DNA from: Cytidiella melzeri
Lineage: Eukaryota; Basidiomycota; Agaricomycetes; Polyporales; Irpicaceae
Assembly (NCBI GenBank): GCA_022592445.1
Contig: JABYQR010000304.1
Coordinates: 1 to 54,726, forward strand
Direction of reading: 5' to 3'
Length of the DNA stretch: 54,726 nucleotides
Shown piece after piece: positions 45,715-54,726 of the stretch (position 1 is its first letter; every line of letters starts with the position of its first letter). The position numbers were made by a program, and so were the translations under genes. The notes beneath the pieces are model-generated. The model saw nothing but the letters and a program-made list of their open reading frames with translations, made no database searches and was not told where the DNA came from.

Positions 45715-47490
45715 TAATAGGCATTCCTATACAAGTATCTAATTTGCCAGGATGGTTTCCAGTATTGCTTGGAGGCAATGACCAAAACACAGCTTGATCA
45801 TGTGGACGAAGGCAGTCAGTATTCCGTGATGGATCTGCTTTTGTTTTACAGATCTTGGTCAAAAGCTTTGTCTCATCATTGTTGGAGCTATAACAATCTA
45901 CAGAGTAAAAATAACTCAGAGTTTGATGGGCCTCTTGCAAGAATTGTTCTGCTCCTCTGTCATTGAATTTATCTCTACTTGCATTGTAAGATGTTATAGT
46001 TGATACATTACCGAACACAGTATTTGACCACTTTTGTCAATTTTTTGAAATGCCAGCTATTCTAGTTTGCAGAAAAGTAATATCTTCTTTGGTACAAGAC
46101 TTGTATCTTAAGTTTTCTAGCAAAGTGCAGAATTGTGCATCTTCATCTATCTGTGAATTCTGTCTCATGTTGGTGCGTAAGATGACCACAGTGGTAAACT
46201 GATGCCATATTGCTTTACCTAAAGCAGCTTGCTGATCCTTATGAGACTGTGCTGTATGGATAACAGACTGAACAGTACTTGAATAGAGGGTGTTTCCTGT
46301 TGCTACTGGGGGAAGCTGTGCAAAGTCTCCCGCAAAGATGACATGTTTCCCTCCAAATGGTTCAGTCTCATTGTCCAAGGCCATACACATTTGTCCGCTA
46401 ATATTGTATAAGTTGAAACAATCAATCATTCATATGTCATCCATAAATATGTACTCTACATGATGCAAGTTACTTTTAATTTCACTTAGAGCACGTTCAG
46501 TTTTTACAATAAGGGTTGATACCTAGCATAAAATGATAAGTAGAACCACCAATCAGCGATGCAGCTGATCCAGTAGGTGCCATACAAAGGAACCGATAAG
46601 CTTAATTGTGACGGGTATAAAAATGTATCAATGACTTAATAACTTGAAATTTCCTGTACCAGCCATTCCACCCAAATACATCTTCCGCTGAGACGGTTTT
46701 GCAAGCGTTGAGTGATTTGCTATGATTTTGAAAGCCCTGGTCTGTTCAGTGTTCAATGTATAGCTACTTAAAATTTCATTGATAATGGAACGATCTTCCT
46801 TAGATGCTGCTTCGAATATCTTTTCATCATATGGAGTATCAATGACTTCTACAAGATCAATAGAATGGTTGTGCTTTTTGATTGCCTTTGATGCAGCTAC
46901 CTGTCCTTGTTGATTGCTCAAAGTTTCATCTTTGGTCTTGTTCAATAATTTTTGCCAATGATAACAGCTAGGTGTTGTATCATCTACTGTTTGATATCAA
47001 CAGAGTGGTCATCTGCATTCAAAACCCCATTCCTTTTGAGCATGTCTTTAGTATCCATTATATGTTCTAGCTGTAATATTGTTGATCTGTCGATAGGTCC
47101 CATGTCTGTTACATTATGCTCATCAAAACCACGTTGTTCTGAATCAAGTATACCAATGAATTCTTCTTCAGTTCCATCTAGCATATTGTTACCAAAGTAT
47201 TGTGGCATAGAAACAACATCTAGAGTTTTTATTTCTTGTTGTGCTGCAAATCAATCTCTGGCATCATAACATTCATATCGCAGATTGAAATTATTTGTAA
47301 TATATGTGTATTGCTGGGCAAATTTGTAGTTTTTGAACTCATCACTCCAAGTCAAGTCTTTTGACTTTAACTCTAAACACGAGCGCCATGAGTTGAAAAG
47401 TGCCAGCATAGTCTTACAGTAGTCTTCTTGATTGCCTTTATCTTCTTGCAGTAGGATACCATCTACATTGTCTACGCGCCTGATCCCCAT

Positions 47491-48170
47491 TAAGGGTGGT
47501 TCGAGACACTGACACTGACAAATGTCTCATAGAAGGTGCTGATAAGTAACAAACTGAATGCTACATGGAGATATCAGGAAATCCACTTGAAACGAGGAAC
47601 GGAGTGACACACAGTCCAATAGATGCTCTTGTCCACTTGATTGAGGAGAGAGTGTCCATCCCCGAGAGAGATACATGAAATCATGACTACAGCAAACCAC
47701 CAAACATGTTGGCCCTGCAACACCAAGCCTACACAACACCACAAAAGCAATGCGGTATTGCACAATGCTACAACTGTCGCATCATATGACCAAATATAGC
47801 CCTGCATGTATAGAACAATACAATCATACATGTACTCACTGGTTCTGTCATTTCAAGACCGAGTACAAAGCTGACCTTGAGGATTGATGAGTGAGATATA
47901 GAGTTCAAGTGTATGGAGGTGAGAGGTGAGTGGCAAGTGGAGGGAGCACTGTCCTCATGCACCACAAAGTGTAACTTGGTGCTGACAGGCAAGAGCTTAC
48001 GTCCTCTTTTGAACAAGACGCGCGTTTCTGCGCGCCATAGTCAGAAGAGGATGTAAGTGTGATTACGCACACTCTGATGTCAATGAGGTGAGCCAACAAT
48101 GACGATATACACAACTTACTGTGCTAAGCTGCTCTCTGCATCACCCATCTACTAGTCGCCCTCGCCGACA
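47491..48170. other. Gap between Helitron remnant and RSC7 copy
   Basis: No gene recognised. If the Helitron is larger, its 5' half or captured DNA would be here, but I see no Rep motif. The last 120 bp before 48171 may hold the lost start of the RSC7-like gene. Confidence 0.45.
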
Positions 48171-50090
48171 TTGCAATGGATTCCAATTTCTGAAACGCAA
48201 AGAGCAGAGGAGGAAGTTGAGCAAAACAAGATTGACGGGGCTGGTGAGGAGGGAAGCAAAGGATCAGAGGAGGGTAAAAAGTCAGTACGCCTCGAGACGA
48301 GGACAGGGTTCAAGATAGTGCTAAACCAACTCAGGGAAGAGGGAGAGGGAGGCCAAGAGGAAGGCCAAGGGGCTCAGTTAGCAGCACACCTCGCAGACGC
48401 AAGCGTGCAAAAGGGCGTGGCAGAGGGAGAGGACGCCTAACCACACGCAGTAGGCGCGACAGGGATGAGGAACCTGTGATTGAAGTGGGCAAAGGTGAGG
48501 ATGGGTCTATCAAACACTTCCGTCAAATTGGTGGCAAAGCATACTTTATTGAAGGTGACAAATATGTGACCGAGAACTTCCCAAATGGTGACGAGAAGAT
48601 TGACTATGAAGGAAATTTGCTCGGAGGTACGGTGCTGCCCTCTATCTATGCGTCACATTGTCTGAGTTCCATTAGGTCGACAGTTCAAGGCGCAGACGTT
48701 TGTGCTACCCAGCCAGCATCCAGAACGCAAATACATGCTTGCCATTGATGCAGCGTGTAGTTCTGGCTTCCGAGACTCACTGTACTACTTCCGTTGTAAT
48801 CCGCTCACACTCAAACTCAACGCAACACAATTCCAAAAAGACTTTCTCATCGACGCAGGAAAGCTTGGCTCTCATTTACGCACGCGCAGCGTCACACTCA
48901 TAACCGCACGAAGTGCGCATAAGCTCCACAGCGCGAAGATGATCCTCAGTATGCACAAACATTTTTCTCTACGCATTGTTCACATGCTGAGCAAGCTCTT
49001 CAGACGACCGATGGATTGTTGACAATTATAATGAGGACAGGGTTCTAGAGGAGCTCGCCGCTGTAACAGTAAGGTTACTACTCACCAGTTAAGTTGATAA
49101 ACTTGGGGAGATAGTGTGAGGTAGAGAGTAAGAGTGTTGGTGAGCGAAGTACTTGTGGGTACTGAGTAGTCCTGGTTCAACAGAGTGGATAAGACTGAGG
49201 AGATATGCCCTCAGGAGTGCCTCTATATATACATGAAGGGGAGGACCCCAGGTACTACCCTAAGACCCCTAATACCTACATGAGTAAGCGAAGTAATCTA
49301 CCTTACTAAGCATGCCCTATGCCCTAGTGGTGCCACTTCAATAATCAACCAATAGCAATTGTCCCCATGACCTGACCCCATGACCCAGTCCCAAGGCTAG
49401 ACTTGTTCTAGCTTGTTCTAAGACAAGGCTAGACTTTTCCAGAAGGTTCTAAGAACTATGACATCATCTAATGGAATGTTCTATACTATGACATCATAGT
49501 TCCAGCATGTTTCACAATGTTCCAGAGAGTTCTATCATGTGATACACAGATAAGGAAAGGAGCGCATCAGCGCATCAGAGACAGAAGGCGCATCAGCGCA
49601 TCAATTGATAGGCACTGAGAATAAGCGCCGGAATAGGCGCCTGATAAGCGCCTGATAAGCGCTGGATAAGCGCTGGATAAGCACCTAAATAGATGCTGGA
49701 TAAGCGCTTGACAAGCGCTTAATTATTCCCAATAATAATGTTGCCTGGTAAGGCAAGTCTTGTAGAAACATTGAAAATCTGTGCCAGCCGCTAGAGGTCT
49801 CAAAGCAGGAGATCCTGTTGGTGAACTGCAAGACACCTCTACAATTGCGGCGGAAGCAGCGCTTCTTGCAGGCAGCTCGACGCGGGATTCAGGCAAACAA
49901 GAACGAGGGGGAATGTCGTCTGGTACGTGTCGTGCCAGTGGTACCACAACAATCTTCAGAGGCTCAGGCTGGGGTCCATACAGCGAGGACCCACTGAATG
50001 CAGTTAAGAGGTCCATGCTCAACAGAGACGGCCTCAACAAAGAAAATTGGATGTTTGTCACAAAAGCACATAATGTATCAAACACTGACG
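48171..50090 (+). pseudogene. RSC7: RSC7/NPL6-like chromatin remodelling subunit, disrupted
   Basis: RSC7/NPL6 (Swp82 family) is a subunit of RSC and SWI/SNF-type remodellers. Exons: about 48171-48626, 48676-48948, 49004-49061, then from 49792 to about 50060-50090. The introns are intact (49 and 55 nt). Seen: an acidic, Glu-rich start; a basic GRGRPRG region; EVGKGEDGSIKHFRQIGGKAYFIEGD; LPSQHPERKYMLAIDAA; GFRDSLYYFR.NPL; LRTRSVTLITARSAHKLH; WIVDNYNEDRVLEELAA; and, beyond the LTR, RGLKAGDPVGELQ and TTIFRGSGWGPYSEDPLNAV. The N-terminal acidic and basic parts are in different frames (break near 48283). A 725-bp solo LTR with target duplication GCCGC interrupts ELAA|RGLK. After about 50090 it runs directly into a chitinase fragment. 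It is not functional; the real gene should be elsewhere. Confidence 0.85.
49062..49786 (-). repeat. Solo LTR of family 2 inside the RSC7 copy
   Basis: Same family as 7104-7828, in opposite orientation, also 725 bp. Starts TGTAACAG. A perfect 5-bp target duplication GCCGC flanks it (49057-49061 and 49787-49791). Removing it and one copy of the duplication restores the RSC7 reading frame. It is a clear example of full insertion followed by LTR-LTR recombination. Confidence 0.93.
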
Positions 50091-50101
50091 TACTCTTGTA
50101 G

Positions 50102-51393
50102 GCATCGATATCGACTGGGTAAGAACATACTTTGGGCTTCTTTCCAGCCCTGGTCTGACACGAGCTACAGGAATACCCAAATTCCGAGGGCGCAGGAAAT
50201 TTACACACCACAGCAGACTCTGCAAACCTCCTGACCTTCTTGACCTCTCTCCGCTTGGCGCTCGGGTCATCCAAAATCATCTCTGCAGCGGTCACGCAGG
50301 AGCCTTTCCTAGGAGCGAATGGTAGTCCACTGACAAACGTAGCTTCGTACGCAGCACAGCTGACCTACATCAACATCATGTGAGTAGAAGCAGTTCCAAC
50401 GAACATATTGAGCTAACGGGATGTTACTTGTCAAGGAACTACGACGTCTGGGGTCAGTTCTAAGATCACTTTAGCAGTAGCGGCTTAAGGAATGGGTCAC
50501 TAACGATAATTCTTATCTACCCAGGTGCATCTTCTACTCCTGGACCCAACGCGCCCCTGGGAAACTCGTGTGGGACGTCTCAACAGCCTCAGGCCAGTGC
50601 CGAAGCAGCATTTGCCCAGTGGACAGCTGCTGGGTTCCCAGCCAACAAGATGCTCCTTGGTCTTCCACTCTACGGGTACGTGTCGGAGAGTACAGCGACA
50701 ACCTTGACCGGCATAGCAATCCCACCACCTGGTTTCAACGTCCAAAAATACAAAGAACGTTTACTTGGATTGCCCACAAGGAACCCTGTACCTATGTGCC
50801 CTCTTGTTTGGGAGGCGTTCAAGGAGAAACCAAATTTCCTCGAGGGAAAGCACAACAGAACAAAGCAGAAGCAAAAGACAATCGAGGTCGAAGCGGGGAA
50901 TGGAGATTTGAGCAGTTATTATGGACAACAGATTGCGTTTAACCAGATTGTCGCTCTCGGCGCGTTGACAAAGACCTCGAGCGGCACATACATGCAAGCC
51001 AATGGATACACCGAAGGTAACGTGCGTTGGCTGAGATGATGTAGCATGTGTGCTCACAACAGTTTTTTTATTTGTGGATAGGCTGGGATGACTGCAGTGA
51101 CACTCCAGTGAGTGACGGTTTGTGACAACTTACCTGTCCTAACAGCTCCGTGTTGTAGTTCCTGTTCAACACCTCTCGTCGGACCGTTGTCACATACAAT
51201 GACACGTACTTCTTGAACAACAAGGCCGCCTACGCCAAGCAGGTTGGTATGGCTAGTACGATGACTTGGTTGCTAGATCAAGTAAGTAGTATCGCCACTT
51301 TCAATTATTCCCCTGCCAAACTCAAAATTTTATTAGCCACAGGCCAATGGTTATACCTTGCAGACTGTGATCAGAAAAGCTCTGGGCAAGTAG
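50102..51393 (+). pseudogene. GH18 chitinase, 3' half only
   Basis: GH18 chitinases hydrolyse chitin. Exons visible: 50102-50118, 50171-50379, 50436-50452, 50525-51016, 51082-51107, 51159-51281, 51343-51393, all with YAG/GT borders and agreeing phases. The first exon gives GIDIDW and the next EYP, forming the family's D.D.E active site with the catalytic Glu right after the intron. Then DSANLLTFLTSLR, AAVTQEPFLGANGSPL, YINIMNYDVWGASSTPG, AAFAQWTAAGFPANKMLLGLPLYGYVS, GDLSSYYGQQIAFNQIVALGAL, GWDDCSDTPFLFN and the ending ANGYTLQTVIRKALGK. Signal peptide, N-terminal half and the first catalytic-motif Asp are missing: upstream sequence is RSC7-like. Exons and frame of the remaining half look undamaged, so truncation is recent or the piece is under constraint. 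As it stands it cannot encode a secreted chitinase. Confidence 0.88.
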
Positions 51394-53081
51394 ACCTTTT
51401 CCATGCGCATTAAAACCTCCATGAATCACGCTTATACCCGCACGACATACAAGTTACAATACTGTGACAACTGGATGATGCCCGGAGACAACAATTGCAT
51501 CAGGTTTCTTTACATTATCATGTAGATTATTATGGTTCATATTTCGAGCGACCTATTTGTGGCGTAGAGTGAAATCTGGATGATATATATATTTCATCCC
51601 AGTACAACAACTCTGCATGTTACAACCCGGTCCAACCACCTGACTTCACGTGACCTCTGCACCCAAACACTGTGCCGCATACTCCGCATCTCCGCACCGA
51701 CGTCATCATGACCCTTAGCATCTGTTTCCTTTACATCATGCTGTGTACAGTTCTCTTATTGCTCTGCAAGAATGTGCATTTTCCTTTGTTCCGCTTTTGT
51801 CTACTCCTATCAGACTTGAAGTCATTGCAGTATATATACAAGACCCAACTGTAGTAAATAAGCAATTCAAATATCAAATAAGACTCCCCTTCTTATCCTC
51901 TCCTCGTCTGCATTTGACTTCACTAGCTGAAGTTGTCTTACTCGTCGTTGTCCGACATCTCCTCACTGTCTCTGGTGTTCTGATCACCACACCTCCGCAG
52001 GTCTGCATTTCGATTGAGCCTTGCTCTCGGACCTTTGATCCTGCTAACTCCAAATTCAAGTCACAAGAATCCCGAGCGGCGCAACTTAACTGGTTGAAGC
52101 CAAAACTTATTCTGATCCCCCTCGTTTGCTCCACTGTTTCTGCATCTCCACAAACTCCGCAACTCCGCGTCCCTTCCTACTTCGTCTTGCTCTTAACAGT
52201 ATATTCAAATTCAAAACTCGGATTCTCCACTGTATATGCCCACCCGCACAGCAATCACAAGAACCACTGAATAAATCTCATCCGCCACGCCAACAGCTCA
52301 GCAAGCCGCCGTCATGTCTCGCAATGACTTCCCCAAACCGCTGATACACCCGGAAATTGGCTAGGCGCGGAGACCCAGCAGCAGCCCGCCATTTGCGCGG
52401 CCCGCGTCATCCTGAGCGGCAAGTCCCTCCACTGTCCCAGCGTCACGGGCACGAGGAGTTCACCGAGGTCACAAGGAGTTCGCCGAGGATCCGAGGACTT
52501 GACAAGGAGCAGCAACGCGCAGGAAACATCCGAGGCCGAGGAATCGCACCGAACCCTGACTCACAAACACGCCCCTTTTGCATCGGAGCATGGGCCGGCC
52601 AGCCACCAAGTGTTTCGGATGCAGGTCGGACCAGCGGTAGAAGAAACTTGACTCGCAAACCCTGTTTCAGGAAGACTCCTATCACGCCACGCTGTGCAAC
52701 TCCTGGACGGCGCCTCATCACCTGCTCGCAACGGTTGGCGCCTCTTCAGCGCAAGGGCGCGCGCCGCTACTCCGTGTTGACCAACGCTGTGTCCTGCCGG
52801 GCGTCGACTCGCTGGACATTTTGTCTCCGCAGACGGAAGTATTCTGCCACCATGTTTCTTCGCTCTCGCATTTGGGTTTAGGACATAGAAGGAAAGGTTT
52901 AGGAGAGGGTCCTTAGGGTATATAAAAAGGTGTTGCCTGTACTATGTAGAAATCAATCAATCCTCACCCCAGTTTCCAGAGTTCTGACATGGATAGTCCA
53001 ACAGAGACCGGATTTTTCCAATAATGTCACCAGTTTACAGCCTTAGGCGCCTATCTAGAGCGCTTATTTTCCGGCTAGGAG
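51394..53081. other. 1.7-kb stretch without a recognised gene
   Basis: Follows the chitinase fragment. A TATA-type box (GGTATATAAAAAGG, 52917-52930) followed by TTCTGACATGGATAG near 52983 could be the promoter and end of an unknown LTR, but I have no second copy to confirm it. Long ORFs at 51743 and 52357 show no family motif. Confidence 0.45.
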
Positions 53082-53776
53082 TGTTACCGGACCTAACCCT
53101 AACCCGGGTCACGTGACATCCTGCCTTATTTATCAATAGTCCAGACCCAAACCCTAGACTCAATCTGGAGCGGTTCCAGATCAACCTAGGCTATTGTTCT
53201 ATTGTTAACTTCCATTGATAGGGATTCCCCAGGGATTCCCCAGGGATTCCCCCAGTCTTTATTGTCCTATTGTCTTCTGTCTATTGTCTTTTGTCTATTG
53301 TTAGGGATTCCCCCAGTTCCCATTGTTCTATTGTTCCTGATTCTATTGTTCTATTGTATATTGTTCTTGTCCTATTGTTCTATGTACCCTGGTCCTTGAC
53401 AGTTACTCAGGTCCCTGACAGTTACCCTGGTCTCTTATTGTTCTATTGTTACTCCAGCCCCACAAGTTACTCCAGTCCCTAGTGTGGGAACTGGTGCACA
53501 GACCACCCAGACACAGTATATATAGTACCCCTTACCCTCCCTGGTTCTGCATCTTGACCTCTTCGTCATTTGCACTGCCAGGTGAGTTACTCAATGTAAC
53601 CTAGTATAAGCTTGATATTAACTTCGTCATTTGCACTGCCAGTATCCGGCCTCAGTGCCTGCTTGCCTGCTCATCATCGACTTTGACCTTGTTGTCGTCG
53701 TTGGAGATCCACCCCCTTCCTCTCTATTTCACTCCCTTTCTAGGGTTATCAGCATAGCAGCAGTTGCTCCGTGACA
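53082..53776 (+). repeat. 5' LTR of element B
   Basis: Begins TGTTACCGGACC and ends GCTCCGTGACA, imperfect inverted ends. A TATATATA box is at 53517-53524. 53220-53460 is a low-complexity stretch of CTATTGTT-type and GGGATTCCCC repeats. The 5' end is inferred from the inverted match, since the other LTR is outside. Confidence 0.7.
53561..53642 (+). other. Predicted LTR-leader intron of element B, repeat-bounded
   Basis: A 21-bp sequence beginning CTTCGTCATTTGCACTG and ending CCAG occurs at 53561-53581 and 53622-53642, period 61. The first copy is followed by GTGAGT; the second ends CCAG. Splicing 53582-53642 removes exactly one 61-nt unit. It lies about 60 nt after the TATA box, as in element A, though the repeat itself is a different sequence. 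Confidence 0.6.
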
Positions 53777-53879
53777 TTAGGTCAAGATACCACACAGCTA
53801 CCGGCACGACTGCCCTTAGCTCGGATCAAGCCTTCCTATCCCCCCAGTTTTAAAAAGTTTATTCCCCCCTACGTTTGAG

Positions 53880-54706
53880 AGTAAGCCATTGCCGTCCGTC
53901 TTGACGTGCTTGATCGCTAACTCGTTCACTTTCCGTGGTTGATTCTTAGTGCCAAAAGAATCCCACTCCCGTTTCACCGCTCGTCCAGATCCTTTGCACA
54001 AGGATCTGAACCAAGCACGTCGAGAAGTCCAGATCCATCGGCCTTACCTCAGGCTGTGTTTGATCAACTCGACGCAGAGCACGCACGTGGCCAGAGTCAC
54101 AAATACACAGAGAAGGAACTCAAGGCTATTGCCTCCTACGTCGGTCGTCGTAAACCCAAGGGTTCGGCCCTCACGCACAGATTCCCCACAGTAGAGGAGT
54201 TTGAGAAACTCCGCGCAGAATCCAAAGAGTTCGCCGCCCGCACCGCACGCGAACAAGCACAGGCTCTAGCAGATCTTCCTAAGAAGCCATCATTAGCAGA
54301 ACGCTTCACAGCCCGGCCCACTACCAACCCTAGCGCGGCCCTCATAGCAGCAAAGCCGACTCTCATCGACTTCCGTAAACACACTCCAGAAGATCTTCGA
54401 GGCATCTTCACCCCAAAGCTCACCGCCACACTCCAACGCTTGTCGATTCTCCCCACCATCGACAAATACCACCAGCTTCACAAAGACACGAAGCTTCATT
54501 TCGAACAGGTGAAACAGAAGTTAGAAAAGCTTCTGGAAGAGCTACCAACCCGAGCCTTTGTCATCACTCACCGTGAGTGGCAGCTGCTGGATTGGGGATT
54601 GAAGGCAATTGGGAGAATTAGTTTTACGGGTCTAAGGAGAAATTACGGACAGGTGTTCAAAGCTTTAGACAACGTTTGGGCGGACGAGTACTTCATCTCG
54701 TTCTAG
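53880..54706 (+). CDS. First protein of element B, homolog of the Ty3-A unknown ORF
   Basis: Family unknown. A53880 is the last base before a 69-nt predicted intron (53881-53949: GTAAGC donor, GCTAAC branch-like site, CTTAG acceptor); the next exon starts TGCC. Splicing gives GAG ATG CCA AAA GAA, i.e. MPKE, matching MPKD in element A. The frame then needs a one-base shift near 54030-54045 to enter the long open frame, which runs to TAG at 54704-54706 and so makes this copy probably defective. Shared with A: PT.EE near the middle, a run of Ala/Arg/Glu residues, KP.L.E.F, LIDF.K....DL..IF.PK.TA, and the C-terminal REWQLLDWG.KAIG..SF..LR.NY..V...L. Both proteins end within three residues of the same point, so the stop is ancestral. 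Confidence 0.72.
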
Positions 54707-54726
54707 GTAAAATACAGGGTGGCTTC

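Larger units (their letters stand above)
43251..47490 (-). pseudogene. Decayed Helitron: PIF1-type helicase half
   Basis: Minus-strand blocks of a fungal Helitron helicase can be read in order. YCKTMLALFNSWRS ... FNLRYECYDARD (47490-47251). After a TGA, MPQYFGNNMLDGTEEEF. LNTEQTRAFKIIANH ... MYLGGMAGTGNFK (near 46640), where the Walker A Lys is Asn. HVIFAGDFAQLPPV (near 46320). FGNVSTITSYNASRDKFN (46018). TECGVTNGAEGVVVGW, MTDYASQGRTRKYNVVDI and YTCLSRCSTYQGTL (45150-44760). There are several stops and frame breaks, and a 0.5-kb insertion at 45177-45714. No Rep/HUH nuclease part is present. At the 3' border the minus strand ends CTAG followed by T, with a GC-rich palindrome GCCGGC 10 nt before it, as at Helitron 3' ends. 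The 5' end is not identified. It cannot move by itself. Confidence 0.85.
53082..54726 (+). mobile_element. Ty3-type element B, 5' end only (runs off the right edge)
   Basis: LTR, leader and first ORF in the order seen in element A, on the opposite strand and clearly diverged. The shared parts are the LTR end CTCCGTGACA, then TTAGGT, an AAAAAGTTTA box in the leader, the start-codon-splitting intron and the first protein. gag and pol would lie right of the window. Confidence 0.8.

Noticed and set aside
49723..50295. 190-residue minus-strand ORF
   Set aside because: It crosses the end of the solo LTR and is antisense to RSC7 and chitinase exons, which carry recognisable motifs on the plus strand.
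51743..52270. 175-residue plus-strand ORF after the chitinase fragment
   Set aside because: Composition is T/C-rich with no domain, and overlapping frames are equally open; not enough to call a gene.
1..54726. CRISPR arrays, tRNA or rRNA genes, bacterial operons
   Set aside because: None seen; spaced repeats in the window are tandem repeats or LTRs, and the gene structure is eukaryotic.

Overview
The window is nuclear DNA of a filamentous basidiomycete, most likely an Agaricomycete. The evidence is genes split by many 50-70 nt introns with GTRNGY donors and YAG acceptors, cell-wall genes of the KRE6 and membrane GT2 types, a DUF6589/RecQ-like transposon, and dense nested Ty3/gypsy, Ty1/copia and Helitron copies. 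I rebuilt exon structures by hand; every intact gene closes in frame across all its junctions.

Layout: (1) 1-6414, minus: Ty3/gypsy element A, running off the left edge, with its 5' LTR, a non-Gag first protein, gag and a broken pol. (2) 6450-10405: a fold-back palindrome with about 1.3 kb arms built partly of 143-bp repeats; one arm carries a solo LTR with target duplication. (3) 10497-12410: an inverted copy of that LTR, the 3' end of a copia element and two short copia LTRs. (4) 13454-21671: two intact, divergent cell-wall genes, KRE6/SKN1-like (minus) and a 12-exon membrane glycosyltransferase (plus). (5) 21672-26640: nothing recognised. (6) 26703-33771: a zinc-finger gene and a divergent pair, a LodA-like quinone-cofactor oxidase (minus) and a ferritin-like protein (plus). 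(7) 34634-39979: a RecQ-like SF2 helicase and a DUF6589 gene tail to tail, read as an AcademH-type DNA transposon. (8) 40816-47490: a copia element cut by a Ty3-A-type LTR, which is cut in turn by a decayed Helitron. (9) 48171-51393: an RSC7/NPL6 copy split by a solo LTR and fused to the 3' half of a GH18 chitinase gene. (10) 53082-54726: the 5' end of a second Ty3 element, B (plus).

The most interesting system is in elements A and B. Both encode, before gag, a related protein of about 240 residues that I do not recognise. In both its AUG exists only after splicing: A ends one exon and TG begins the next. Both also have a predicted intron inside the LTR leader, bounded by a direct repeat. Unspliced RNA could serve as genome and gag-pol message, and spliced RNA as message for the new protein. 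A copia LTR in the window carries an intron-like insert next to a copy of the same segment with exactly that insert missing. The second lead is the LodA-like/ferritin-like pair.

Most calls rest on reading translated motifs; no database search was run.
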